Positions 1 through 7,294 of a stretch of 64,000 bases of DNA are shown one piece after another. The position numbers were made by a program, and so were the translations under genes. The stretch spans positions 1 to 64,000 of the forward strand of contig NZ_WOEZ01000052.1 in NCBI RefSeq assembly GCF_013177735.1, read 5' to 3'. Every line of letters starts with the position of its first letter. Within the stretch, counting starts at the first letter, position 1. The notes beneath the pieces were generated by a model. It saw only the letters and a program-made list of their open reading frames with translations, did no database searches and was not told where the DNA came from. This stretch comes from Paraburkholderia elongata. Lineage in GTDB: Bacteria; Pseudomonadota; Gammaproteobacteria; Burkholderiales; Burkholderiaceae.

Positions 1-147
1 GCGGCCTCCACGAGGTCGCGCAATGTTTTCCGGACAGATTTCCTCGATTTGTTGGCTCGCGCCAGCAATCACATCAACGCCCGGGCTTCAATTGGACGCA
101 CAGCAGAAATGTTTTGCGACAGCCTCTTGAGACCGAGGCCGTCATGA
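1..147 (+). CDS. possible C-terminal end of an upstream gene (partial)
   Basis: Frame 1 is open from the window edge to a TGA at 145-147. The predicted tail contains FRTDFLDLLARASNHINAR, which looks like a helical C-terminus. The stop overlaps the ATG of the cupin gene as ATGA, an arrangement typical of translationally coupled genes. Third codon positions are GC-rich, as in real genes here. I cannot name the family from 48 residues, and the opposite strand is also open over part of this stretch, so this is only a candidate. Confidence 0.25.
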   Translation, partial: AASTRSRNVFRTDFLDLLARASNHINARASIGRTAEMFCDSLLRPRPS

Positions 148-641
148 GCAATCGCATCATCAATATTGATTCCGTCGAATTGCATCCGCTACCGCCCGAA
201 TACGCACCGACCGGCGATGCCACGACGCGTTTCGCACCACAGATCGGCATGTTGGGACGCCGCTTGGGAGCGCATAAACTCGGCTATAACGTCATCGCAT
301 TGGCGCCAGGAATGCGTGCATTCCCATTCCACAATCACCGCGTGAATGAAGAAATGTTTTTCGTGTTGAGTGGACAGGGCGAGGTGCGGATCGGCGACAC
401 GCTTCATCCGATACGTGCCGGGGATGTGATCGCCTGTCCAGCCGGCGATACAACGACAGCGCACCAGATCGTGAATTCGAGCGATCAGGAGCTGCGCTAC
501 CTCGCAATCAGCACGCAGCAGTCGCCGGAAATCTGCGAGTACCCGGATTCGAACAAATATTCCGCGATGGTCGATGGTCCTGACGGCTTCAACGCTATCG
601 GTCCTGGCGGCAAAAGCGCGGGCTATTGGGATGGCGAATAA
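144..641 (+). CDS. cupin-domain protein
   Basis: A small single-domain cupin of 165 residues. The start is taken at ATG 144 because the homologous-looking sequence begins there (MSNRIINIDSVELHPLP); a TTG 30 bases upstream is less likely. Cupin motif 1 is visible as FPFHNHRVNEEMFFVLSGQGEVRIG with the metal-ligand set H-x-H-x5-E, and motif 2 as RAGDVIACPAGDTTTAHQI with a late histidine. The protein should be a cytosolic metal-binding beta-barrel, but cupins of this type include isomerases, dioxygenases and sugar-binding proteins, so the substrate is unknown. A LuxR-type regulator and an MFS transporter follow on the same strand, so it may belong to a small uptake/catabolism unit. Confidence 0.8.
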   Translation: MSNRIINIDSVELHPLPPEYAPTGDATTRFAPQIGMLGRRLGAHKLGYNVIALAPGMRAFPFHNHRVNEEMFFVLSGQGEVRIGDTLHPIRAGDVIACPAGDTTTAHQIVNSSDQELRYLAISTQQSPEICEYPDSNKYSAMVDGPDGFNAIGPGGKSAGYWDGE

Positions 642-807
642 AAGCTGGATTCGTCCTGCTGGCTCACATCTTGTGCGTCGATAGAAAGATACTGGTTTCA
701 GTGCTCGCGATTCCGTCAATCAAGCGGATTGCGCCGAGCTTTCGCGGGCGACAAGCCTGGTCTCAGCCATTGGGTGTGACGACTCCAACGCATTTGCCGC
801 GGAAGTC

Positions 808-1509
808 TTGAAGTTGTTAGGGGATGCAGCGGGAATCTCACAGTGCACCGTGTTTGCCTATGAGTTCGGCAATCGCCCCAGAACGATCTCCGTAGCGGAT
901 CATCGCGGCGGCCGATATTTGCGCAATGTGGCAGATACGTATGCCAAGACCTTCTACGCGCTAGACGGCAACCAGACGATTATCTCGGCGGCCCGTCCCG
1001 AGAAACTCGGCTCGGCCGTCCTGCTCCACCAACAAGCTAGCGAAGACATCTTGCATGAGGGCTATCGGGCCGCTTGTTATCACCAGCCCGAAGTGTCGGG
1101 CCGGCTTTCCCTTTTGCTGCAGCCGTCGCAGGACATCTGGCTCTCAGTCAATCTATATCGCGACCGTAGGCGTGGAAATTTTCACCCGGATGAAATCGCG
1201 CTGATCGAAGCCTTCGCTCCACTGATCGCTCACGCCGCCAGGCATCATTACGCGCTTTGTGGCCAAATTCAGACCGGTATTCCGCAGCTCATGCTGGCAC
1301 GGGTCCGTGGGATCTGCCCGGACTTATCGAAGCGTGAGCTCGATGTGCTCTGCGGCGTTCTGGAGGGCCGCACCGCGCAAGAAATCGGCGAACTGATGGG
1401 CGTCAAGGCCTCCAGCGTCGTGACCTACCAGAAGCGCGCTTACCGCCGCCTCGGCATTTCAAGCCAGCGTCAGTTGTTCGCCTTGTGCCTGGCTCCCGGC
1501 AAAAACTAA
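808..1509 (+). CDS. LuxR-family transcriptional regulator with a doubtful start
   Basis: The C-terminal 65 residues form a LuxR/GerE helix-turn-helix (LSKRELDVLCGVLEGRTAQEIGELMGVKASSVVTYQKRAYRRLGI in outline, about residues 172-220). The N-terminal 150 residues look like a small sensory (GAF/autoinducer-like) domain. The only standard start in frame is TTG 808, with no good Shine-Dalgarno. Upstream, the same frame stays open back to a stop at 682-684 and encodes plausible protein (AELSRATSLVSAIGCDDSNAF) that looks like the missing first helix. So the true start is either non-canonical (CTG 757 or ATT 769) or was lost by mutation. It probably regulates the cupin gene or the MFS gene next to it. 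Confidence 0.75.
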   Translation: MKLLGDAAGISQCTVFAYEFGNRPRTISVADHRGGRYLRNVADTYAKTFYALDGNQTIISAARPEKLGSAVLLHQQASEDILHEGYRAACYHQPEVSGRLSLLLQPSQDIWLSVNLYRDRRRGNFHPDEIALIEAFAPLIAHAARHHYALCGQIQTGIPQLMLARVRGICPDLSKRELDVLCGVLEGRTAQEIGELMGVKASSVVTYQKRAYRRLGISSQRQLFALCLAPGKN

Positions 1510-1737
1510 CCCTGAACTGTCCTGCCAACCCGACGCCGGCTGCTCAGGCTGGCGCGTGACGCCGCGGGTTTCCCCTAGCCCATCGCGCCCGTCATGTTGT
1601 ACCCATTTTGGGGACATCGCGAACTGGCGGCACTTCATACTTCCGTCATCGCCATACTTCGCCTCCCGGACGAAACTGACGCGATTGCATCGAGTGCGCC
1701 GGCGCTCGACATAGTCCTCATCGTGGAGACGACCTAC

Positions 1738-3129
1738 ATGGAAACGACCCCATCGGCCGACCGCGGCCTGTTGCGTGGAACGCCTTCGAACGACGCCGCA
1801 CCGGACCCCGCCACACTCGAAAAGCAGGTCATGGCAAAAGTCTCGCGGCACTTGCTGTGGTTCCTCTTTGTTCTGTTCTTTTTCTCGTTCCTGGATCGGA
1901 TAAATATCGGATTCGCCGGACTGACGATGATGAAGGACCTGGGGCTTTCTGGGGTGCAGTTCGGCCTGGCCACGACATTGTTCTATCTCGCCTACATCGC
2001 TTTCGGCATTCCGAGCAACATCGTCCTGGCGCGCATTGGTGCAAAGAAATGGATCGGCACCATCATGATCGCCTGGGGTCTGGCATCCACGGCGACCATG
2101 TTTGCGTCCAGCCCCGGCACGTTATACCTGCTGCGCGTTTTGGTCGGCGTTACAGAAGCGGGCTTTCTGCCGGGCGTTCTGCTCTACATGACCTACTGGT
2201 TTCCCAGTGCATATCGCGCGAGAGCCAACGCCTTATTCATGATCGCGATGCCGGTGACAGCCGCCGTCGGCTCCGCCCTGTCGGGATACATCCTTGCACT
2301 GGACGGCACCCTCGGACTCAGGGGCTGGCAATGGCTGTTTTTTCTTGAAGGCTTGCCCTCGGCGATCCTGGGACTGGTTGTGTTCGCTTATCTGCACGAC
2401 GCCCCGGAAAAGGCAACCTGGCTCAGCGCCGATGAAAAGCGCACGCTGTCGCGGACGCTTGCCGCGGAGCACCAGGCAGACCCCGTGCCGCGCACGTCGG
2501 CAACGGAACAAAGAAGCCTTCTCAGAGAACTCGTCTCACCGACCGTGATCAAGTTTGCGCTCGCCTACTTCTGTCTCGTCAATACGCTCGCCATGGTCGC
2601 GGTCTGGACACCACTGATCGTGAAAAGCTTTAGCGCGGACGCCAGCAACCGCACCATCGGTCTGCTGGCTGCGATCCCGCAAATCTGCACCATCGTAGCG
2701 ATGATCTGGTGGGGGAGGCGCTCCGATCGCAAGCAGGAGCGCAAATGGCACCTCATGCTGCCAATGCTGTTCTCTGCTGCTGGCTGGCTTTGCACGGCTT
2801 ACTCGGCGAACCCCGTGGTCCAGATGCTGGGTATCTGCCTGGCGTCGGCAGGATCGTACACCGCCATGTCGATCTTCTGGACGACGCCCGATCACGCGCT
2901 GAGTTTCCGAGCCCGCGCGGTCGGCATCGCAGTGATTAATGCCACCGGCAATATCGGCTCGGCCTTGAATCCACTCGTGGTGGGCTGGCTGAAAGATCTG
3001 ACGCATAGTTTTTCGGCGGGATTGCTCTACGCGGCGGCACTGCTCGTGATCGGCGCCATCGTAGTGGCAGTGCTGCCGATCGATGCGACCCGCCAACGCC
3101 GCCCTGAACCATCAAGCAGCGCTAGCTAG
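1738..3129 (+). CDS. MFS transporter, anion:cation symporter type
   Basis: Inner-membrane secondary transporter of 463 residues with about 12 hydrophobic segments. The early motif FLDRINIGFAGLTMMKDLGLS and the segment LLRVLVGVTEAGFLPGVLLYMTYWFP are typical of the anion:cation symporter branch of MFS, which takes up organic acids such as tartrate, phthalate and hexuronates. The start ATG 1738 follows GGAGA at 1725-1729. An upstream in-frame extension to 1594 is not needed. The gene follows a LuxR-type regulator on the same strand. The substrate cannot be told from sequence alone. Confidence 0.85.
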   Translation: METTPSADRGLLRGTPSNDAAPDPATLEKQVMAKVSRHLLWFLFVLFFFSFLDRINIGFAGLTMMKDLGLSGVQFGLATTLFYLAYIAFGIPSNIVLARIGAKKWIGTIMIAWGLASTATMFASSPGTLYLLRVLVGVTEAGFLPGVLLYMTYWFPSAYRARANALFMIAMPVTAAVGSALSGYILALDGTLGLRGWQWLFFLEGLPSAILGLVVFAYLHDAPEKATWLSADEKRTLSRTLAAEHQADPVPRTSATEQRSLLRELVSPTVIKFALAYFCLVNTLAMVAVWTPLIVKSFSADASNRTIGLLAAIPQICTIVAMIWWGRRSDRKQERKWHLMLPMLFSAAGWLCTAYSANPVVQMLGICLASAGSYTAMSIFWTTPDHALSFRARAVGIAVINATGNIGSALNPLVVGWLKDLTHSFSAGLLYAAALLVIGAIVVAVLPIDATRQRRPEPSSSAS

Positions 3130-3235
3130 ACGGTGCTCGCTGCGCTGGTTGTGCGACTCAAACCCTGGCGAAGTGTAGGGCGGCGAAGAAACAGCCACGC
3201 ACGGTCCCCGGCCAACTTGGCGGCGGTGCGGTCAC

Positions 3236-4477
3236 TTACCGGAACCGCTCAGGACGAAACGGATAAGGATCGGCGAAAGGCTGGGCGCCCGTCATCATTT
3301 CCGCCAGCAAACGGCCCGTCACGGGACCGAGTGTCAATCCGTGGTGGTTGTGGCCAAACGCGAACCAGAGTCCTCGATGGCGAGGCGCTCGTCCGATGAC
3401 GGGCCGCATGTCCGGCGTACAAGGACGCCATCCGAGCCACGGCGCTTCGTCCAGCCGGGGGCCCAGACCAAATACCGGCCGGGCGATGTTTTCCGCGCGC
3501 GCGAGTTGAATGCCCGTGGGTGGGGCGTCGCGCCGGGCGATTTCAACGCCTGTCGTCAAGCGCAAACGGCCTTCCATCGGCGCCACGACGTACCCTCTCT
3601 CCGTGTCGACAAGCGGTACCGAGAGCATCGCCTTCGTGGCCTCGTAGTGCATGTGATAACCGCGTTTCGCGCGCAACGGTATGCGATATCCGAGCGGCGC
3701 AAAAACCTTGTCGGACCACGGGCCGAGTGCCACGACCACTTCTTTGGCACTGATCCAGCCTTGCGACGTCTGCACGGTCCATGCGTCGGCATCCAGACGT
3801 ACCGTGGTCGCCTCTCCGGTCAGAAGCGTGCCGCCGCCGTCCTCGAACAGTCGCGCATAGCCCTTCGTCAACGCCCCCGGATTGGAAATACTCTTCGGGT
3901 CCTGCCAATGCAAGGCGCCACAAAAACCGGCGCCTAAGCCAGGTTCGCGCGCCAGAAGCCGCGCGGCGTCGAGCGGCGCCACACGCAACCCATATTGACT
4001 CGCCGTCACTTCGGCGGCTGCCGCCTGCCGTTCGAATTCCGTTCGCGTGCGAAATGCCTCGAGCCAGCCACCGTCATGTGCGAGCCTTTCGAGGCCCGCA
4101 CGCCCGATCAGCACGTCGTGCTCGGCGACGCTCTCGCGGATCAACGGCAGCATGTCGCGCGCGGCAGCCTCGAGCCGCTCTGGAGACGACTCCCACCAAA
4201 ACCGCGCGAGCCACGTGGCGAAAGACGGCAAGGCCTTGTGGTCCCAGTAAAGGTCGGTGGATTGATTGCGCATGTAACGCAGCAGCGTACCGAGATCGCG
4301 TGGAAAGCCGTAAGGGACCACCGACGAGCGCTCGATGAAACCTGCATTGCCGAAGCTGGTCTCTTCGCCGGGGCCGCGTCGATCGACGAGGGCCACACGG
4401 CGTCCGCGATCCTGCAGATGCAGCGCCGACGACACGCCGACGATCCCGGCTCCCAGCACGATCACATCGAAATCCAT
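3236..4477 (-). CDS. FAD-dependent D-amino acid dehydrogenase-like oxidoreductase
   Basis: 413 residues, close to the DadA length. It begins with the FAD-binding Rossmann motif VLGAGIVGVSSALHL (GxGxxG at 9-14) and a glutamate/arginine-type second strand, and ends with the DAO-family FAD motif GLWFAFGHNHHGLTLGPVTGRLLAEMM. Members oxidise D-amino acids or secondary amines to imino acids. It lies 3 bases downstream of a periplasmic amino-acid-binding protein gene on the same strand, so the two are probably one transcript. The divergent neighbour is an ornithine cyclodeaminase-family enzyme with a YheO/DauR-like regulator. In Pseudomonas the dauBAR locus combines these three protein families for D-arginine conversion, so a D-arginine or D-lysine dehydrogenase role is a reasonable inference. 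Confidence 0.75.
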   Translation of the reverse strand: MDFDVIVLGAGIVGVSSALHLQDRGRRVALVDRRGPGEETSFGNAGFIERSSVVPYGFPRDLGTLLRYMRNQSTDLYWDHKALPSFATWLARFWWESSPERLEAAARDMLPLIRESVAEHDVLIGRAGLERLAHDGGWLEAFRTRTEFERQAAAAEVTASQYGLRVAPLDAARLLAREPGLGAGFCGALHWQDPKSISNPGALTKGYARLFEDGGGTLLTGEATTVRLDADAWTVQTSQGWISAKEVVVALGPWSDKVFAPLGYRIPLRAKRGYHMHYEATKAMLSVPLVDTERGYVVAPMEGRLRLTTGVEIARRDAPPTGIQLARAENIARPVFGLGPRLDEAPWLGWRPCTPDMRPVIGRAPRHRGLWFAFGHNHHGLTLGPVTGRLLAEMMTGAQPFADPYPFRPERFR

Positions 4478-4480
4478 ACA

Positions 4481-5269
4481 TTACTTCGCGATAATGTCGC
4501 GCTTGAAATACTTCTGCGAAAGATTGCTGAGCGTACCGTCCTTCTTCAAAGCGTTGAGCGCGGCATCGATCTTTCCGGCCAACGCCTTGTCGCCCTTGCG
4601 CAGGCCAAAACCTGTTCCTTCGCCAAGCGTTGCCGGATCGCTGAGCGGCTGGCCGACAATCGCATAGTCGTGGCCTGACGGCTTGTTCAGGAAACCATCC
4701 TCAACAGTCTGCGCTTCCTGGACGGCAGCATCCAGGCGTCCGGCAACGAGGTCGGCATACACCTGATCCTGGTCCTGGTACGAGACAATCGATACGCCGG
4801 CATTCGCCCAGTGGGCCTTGAGGAAATCTTCCTGCGACGATCCCTGCAGGACGCCGACGCGCTTGCCCTGCAGGCTCTTCACATCCGGCAGTAAGGGGGA
4901 ACCACGCTTTGCCACCATCACGATCGGCACCACGTAGATCGCCGGCGTGAAATCGATGGACTGTTTGCGTTTGTCCGTGATGTTCATAGCGGAATTGATG
5001 ACGTCGAATTTGCGCGCCTGCAATGCGGGAATCAGGCCGTCGAACGAGTTCTCCACCCACTCGCATTTCACGCCCATCTTTGCACAAACCGCGTTGCCGA
5101 CATCAACGTCGAATCCCTGCAATTGCCCGGTCGGCGACTTGCTCTCGAACGGCGGATACGCTGCCTCGATGCCGAAACGCAAGGTGCTTTGAGTTTCTGC
5201 GCTGACGGTGCCAACCGAACCGATTAGCGCAGCAGCGACGAGAAGTGGGAGTGAAAGCTTCAGAGACAT
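4481..5269 (-). CDS. periplasmic amino acid-binding protein (lysine/arginine/ornithine type)
   Basis: 262 residues with a cleavable signal peptide (hydrophobic stretch ending ...GSVGTVSA-ETQ). The mature part opens with LRFGIEAAYPPFESKSPTGQLQGFDVDVGNAVC, the signature of family 3 solute-binding proteins such as ArgT/HisJ. The FDGLIPALQARKFDVINSAMNIT segment also fits the basic-amino-acid group. No permease or ATPase gene is adjacent, so it must work with a transporter encoded elsewhere or act as a sensor. It is the first gene of a probable two-gene operon with the FAD oxidoreductase, which suggests the bound ligand is that enzyme's substrate (a basic or D-amino acid). Confidence 0.85.
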   Translation of the reverse strand: MSLKLSLPLLVAAALIGSVGTVSAETQSTLRFGIEAAYPPFESKSPTGQLQGFDVDVGNAVCAKMGVKCEWVENSFDGLIPALQARKFDVINSAMNITDKRKQSIDFTPAIYVVPIVMVAKRGSPLLPDVKSLQGKRVGVLQGSSQEDFLKAHWANAGVSIVSYQDQDQVYADLVAGRLDAAVQEAQTVEDGFLNKPSGHDYAIVGQPLSDPATLGEGTGFGLRKGDKALAGKIDAALNALKKDGTLSNLSQKYFKRDIIAK

Positions 5270-5434
5270 GGTGGTTCCCGGTGTAGTTGAAGGGTCGCGA
5301 ATTCAGGGCGCGAACGGTCGCTAACGGCGCAACCTCGAGAAGCCGCGTGAGATGCAAAGGAAACCGGCTTCTCACACTCGTTCTGGAACAACAGTCTATT
5401 CTGGACATCCACAAATGCAAGCGATTTTCAAAAT

Positions 5435-5455
5435 AAAAGTCCAAACTGGACTTTT
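5435..5455. promoter_or_regulatory. 21-bp palindrome, candidate operator of the divergent amino-acid cluster
   Basis: Perfect inverted repeat with arms AAAAGTCCA and TGGACTTTT separated by three bases. It lies in the 241-bp gap between the divergent binding-protein and cyclodeaminase-family genes. A further TGGAC half site is at 5402. The likeliest binder is the YheO/DauR-type regulator encoded at 6478-7122. Confidence 0.55.
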
Positions 5456-5510
5456 TGACTTTAGAATTGTGCTGACGCCGCAAGCCGGCAACGATGTGGA
5501 GAGCAGGCCC

Positions 5511-6491
5511 ATGAGCAGCACAGACAAAGCATTCCTGTTGATCGTCCAGCAGGACGCGGTGCGTAAAGCACTACCCCATCTCGATGTGCGCGGTGCGTTG
5601 ACACGCATGTTTCTCGCGCTGGCGAACGACGCCGCGGTGCAGCCGTCTCAGACCTTCACCCCCTTTCCGCAAGGGGCCGGCGATTTCATTACGTACCTCG
5701 GAGTCATGGCGGACGCCAAGGTATTTGGAGCCAAGTTGTCGCCGTACATCGTGACCGAATCGAAACCGGTCATTACGGCGTGGACCGCGCTGATGTCGAT
5801 GGAAACGGGGCAGCCTTTGATGTGGTGCGACGCGGGCCTGCTCACCATCGAGCGCACCGCCGGTGCAACCGCACTAGCGGTGGATTACCTTGCGGCGCCC
5901 GACGCGCGCCGGCTCGCCATCGTCGGCGCCGGTGCGGTGGGACAGGCTCATTTACGCCATCTCGCGGCGTTGCGGCCATGGGACTCGATCAGTGTGTTTT
6001 CACCCGGGCTTGCGGGGAACGAGGCGAAGCGCGCGGCAATCACTGCCCTTGGTGACCGTGTGCAGGTTTGCACCAAGCTTGAAGATTGTTTGCGCGATGC
6101 CGATGTGGTGGCGTTGTGCACGTCCTCAGGCACGCCGGTACTATCGGAAGAAATGCTGACAAAGCCGGCGCTCATCACGTCGATCAGCACGAACGTCGCG
6201 AATGCTCACGAAATTCCACCCGCGTGGCTTCGAGACATGGATGTTTATTGCGACTACCGGCAAACTACGCCTGCCAGCGCGGGGGAAATGAAATTGGCGG
6301 CGCAGTTGCATGACTGGTCGCCGGAAAGCATACTCGGCGACCTGCCTGAGCTGGTGTCCGGCGCAGCCAGAAAACCCTCCTGGCGACGGCACGCTTATTT
6401 TCGCTCGATCGGACTCGGACTTGAAGACGTGGCGATCGCCAACGAACTATTCAGACACGTAGATCTCACCCATCCCTATGCGAAAGACTAA
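5511..6491 (+). CDS. ornithine cyclodeaminase / mu-crystallin family enzyme
   Basis: 326 residues, normal for the family. A Rossmann motif LAIVGAGAVGQAHLRHL (GxGxxG at 139-144) binds NAD(P), and the N-terminal half carries FGAKLSPYIVTESKPVITAWTALMS, matching the conserved lysine region of the family. Members are ornithine cyclodeaminases, pyrroline/piperideine-2-carboxylate reductases, or the DauB-type L-arginine dehydrogenase. The start is ATG 5511 after GGAGAG; a longer frame reaching 5352 crosses the palindrome and is rejected. Given the divergent FAD oxidoreductase, the likeliest job is reducing or reshaping the imino/keto acid made from a D-amino acid. Its 3' end overlaps the regulator gene by 14 bases. 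Confidence 0.8.
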   Translation: MSSTDKAFLLIVQQDAVRKALPHLDVRGALTRMFLALANDAAVQPSQTFTPFPQGAGDFITYLGVMADAKVFGAKLSPYIVTESKPVITAWTALMSMETGQPLMWCDAGLLTIERTAGATALAVDYLAAPDARRLAIVGAGAVGQAHLRHLAALRPWDSISVFSPGLAGNEAKRAAITALGDRVQVCTKLEDCLRDADVVALCTSSGTPVLSEEMLTKPALITSISTNVANAHEIPPAWLRDMDVYCDYRQTTPASAGEMKLAAQLHDWSPESILGDLPELVSGAARKPSWRRHAYFRSIGLGLEDVAIANELFRHVDLTHPYAKD

Positions 6492-7122
6492 GACATCGGC
6501 CGCACGCAGACTTCTTCTGGATCGATACGGCCGTGTCGCCGACGGCATCGCACTGCTCTTTTTTCCCTACGTTGAAATCGTCATTCACGACTTGCAAAGC
6601 CAGACCATTGCTTACATAGCCAATAACCTGTCCAAGCGTGAACTGGGCGACGAATCGGCACTGGAAGAAATCGACCATACGGTGGAGTCAGGCACGATCG
6701 GCCCCTACGAGAAAATCAATTGGGACGGCCGGCGGATGCGCTGCGTCAGCACGGTACTCTTTGACGACGCCGGCGTTGCCGTTGGTGTGATGTGCGTGAA
6801 CTACAACATTGCGGTCTTCGAGGACATGAAACATGTCATCGACCGCGTGATCTCCGGCGCCGGCGTGGTCAAGCAGCCTGAAGAGTTGTTCAAGGACGAC
6901 TGGCAAGAACGCATCAACACGTTTCTTCACGCATGGCTTCAGGAACGCCAGCTGGCGCTGAACTCACTGACCCGCGACCATCGTCGCGAACTAGTGGAAG
7001 CCCTTTGGGCCGAAGGAGCATTCAAGGGGAAAAGTGCCGCGAACTATGTGGCAAACGTGCTGGGGATGGGGCGCGCAACCGTATACCAACACATAAGAGA
7101 TCTGCGAGACGCGGCAGCCTGA
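6478..7122 (+). CDS. YheO/DauR-type regulator (PAS-like domain plus helix-turn-helix)
   Basis: 214 residues. The N-terminal part (about 15-125) resembles the YheO-like PAS domain (LFFPYVEIVIHDLQSQTIAYIANN, IGPYEKINWDG, VLFDDAGVAVGVMCVNYN). The C-terminal part (about 165-210) is the matching helix-turn-helix (GAFKGKSAANYVANVLGMGRATVYQHIRDL). The same architecture is found in DauR, the D-arginine utilisation repressor. The gene overlaps the cyclodeaminase-family gene by 14 bases, so the two are co-transcribed and probably translationally coupled. It most likely binds the 21-bp palindrome at 5435-5455 and controls both directions. Confidence 0.8.
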   Translation: MRKTKTSAARRLLLDRYGRVADGIALLFFPYVEIVIHDLQSQTIAYIANNLSKRELGDESALEEIDHTVESGTIGPYEKINWDGRRMRCVSTVLFDDAGVAVGVMCVNYNIAVFEDMKHVIDRVISGAGVVKQPEELFKDDWQERINTFLHAWLQERQLALNSLTRDHRRELVEALWAEGAFKGKSAANYVANVLGMGRATVYQHIRDLRDAAA

Positions 7123-7234
7123 GAAGGCGCGGATAGAAGCTTTCAGTTTCTGATTGTGGCGACAATGCCGCTGCTCTGCCTGATCGTTGCATGGGCAACG
7201 GGCCCGGCAATCGGCCCTTAATCGGAACACGTTG

Positions 7235-7271
7235 ATCGACGCGCCGCCACGCTCGCCAGCGGCGCGTCGAT
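7235..7271. terminator. strong hairpin between convergent genes
   Basis: A perfect 13-bp stem (ATCGACGCGCCGC with its complement) and an 11-base loop lie between the plus-strand regulator ending at 7122 and the minus-strand secreted enzyme ending at 7295. The position fits a bidirectional transcription terminator. No U-run follows on either strand, so a Rho-assisted or RNA-stabilising role is equally possible. Confidence 0.5.
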
Positions 7272-7294
7272 ACTACTCAGCCTTATTGGCCCAC

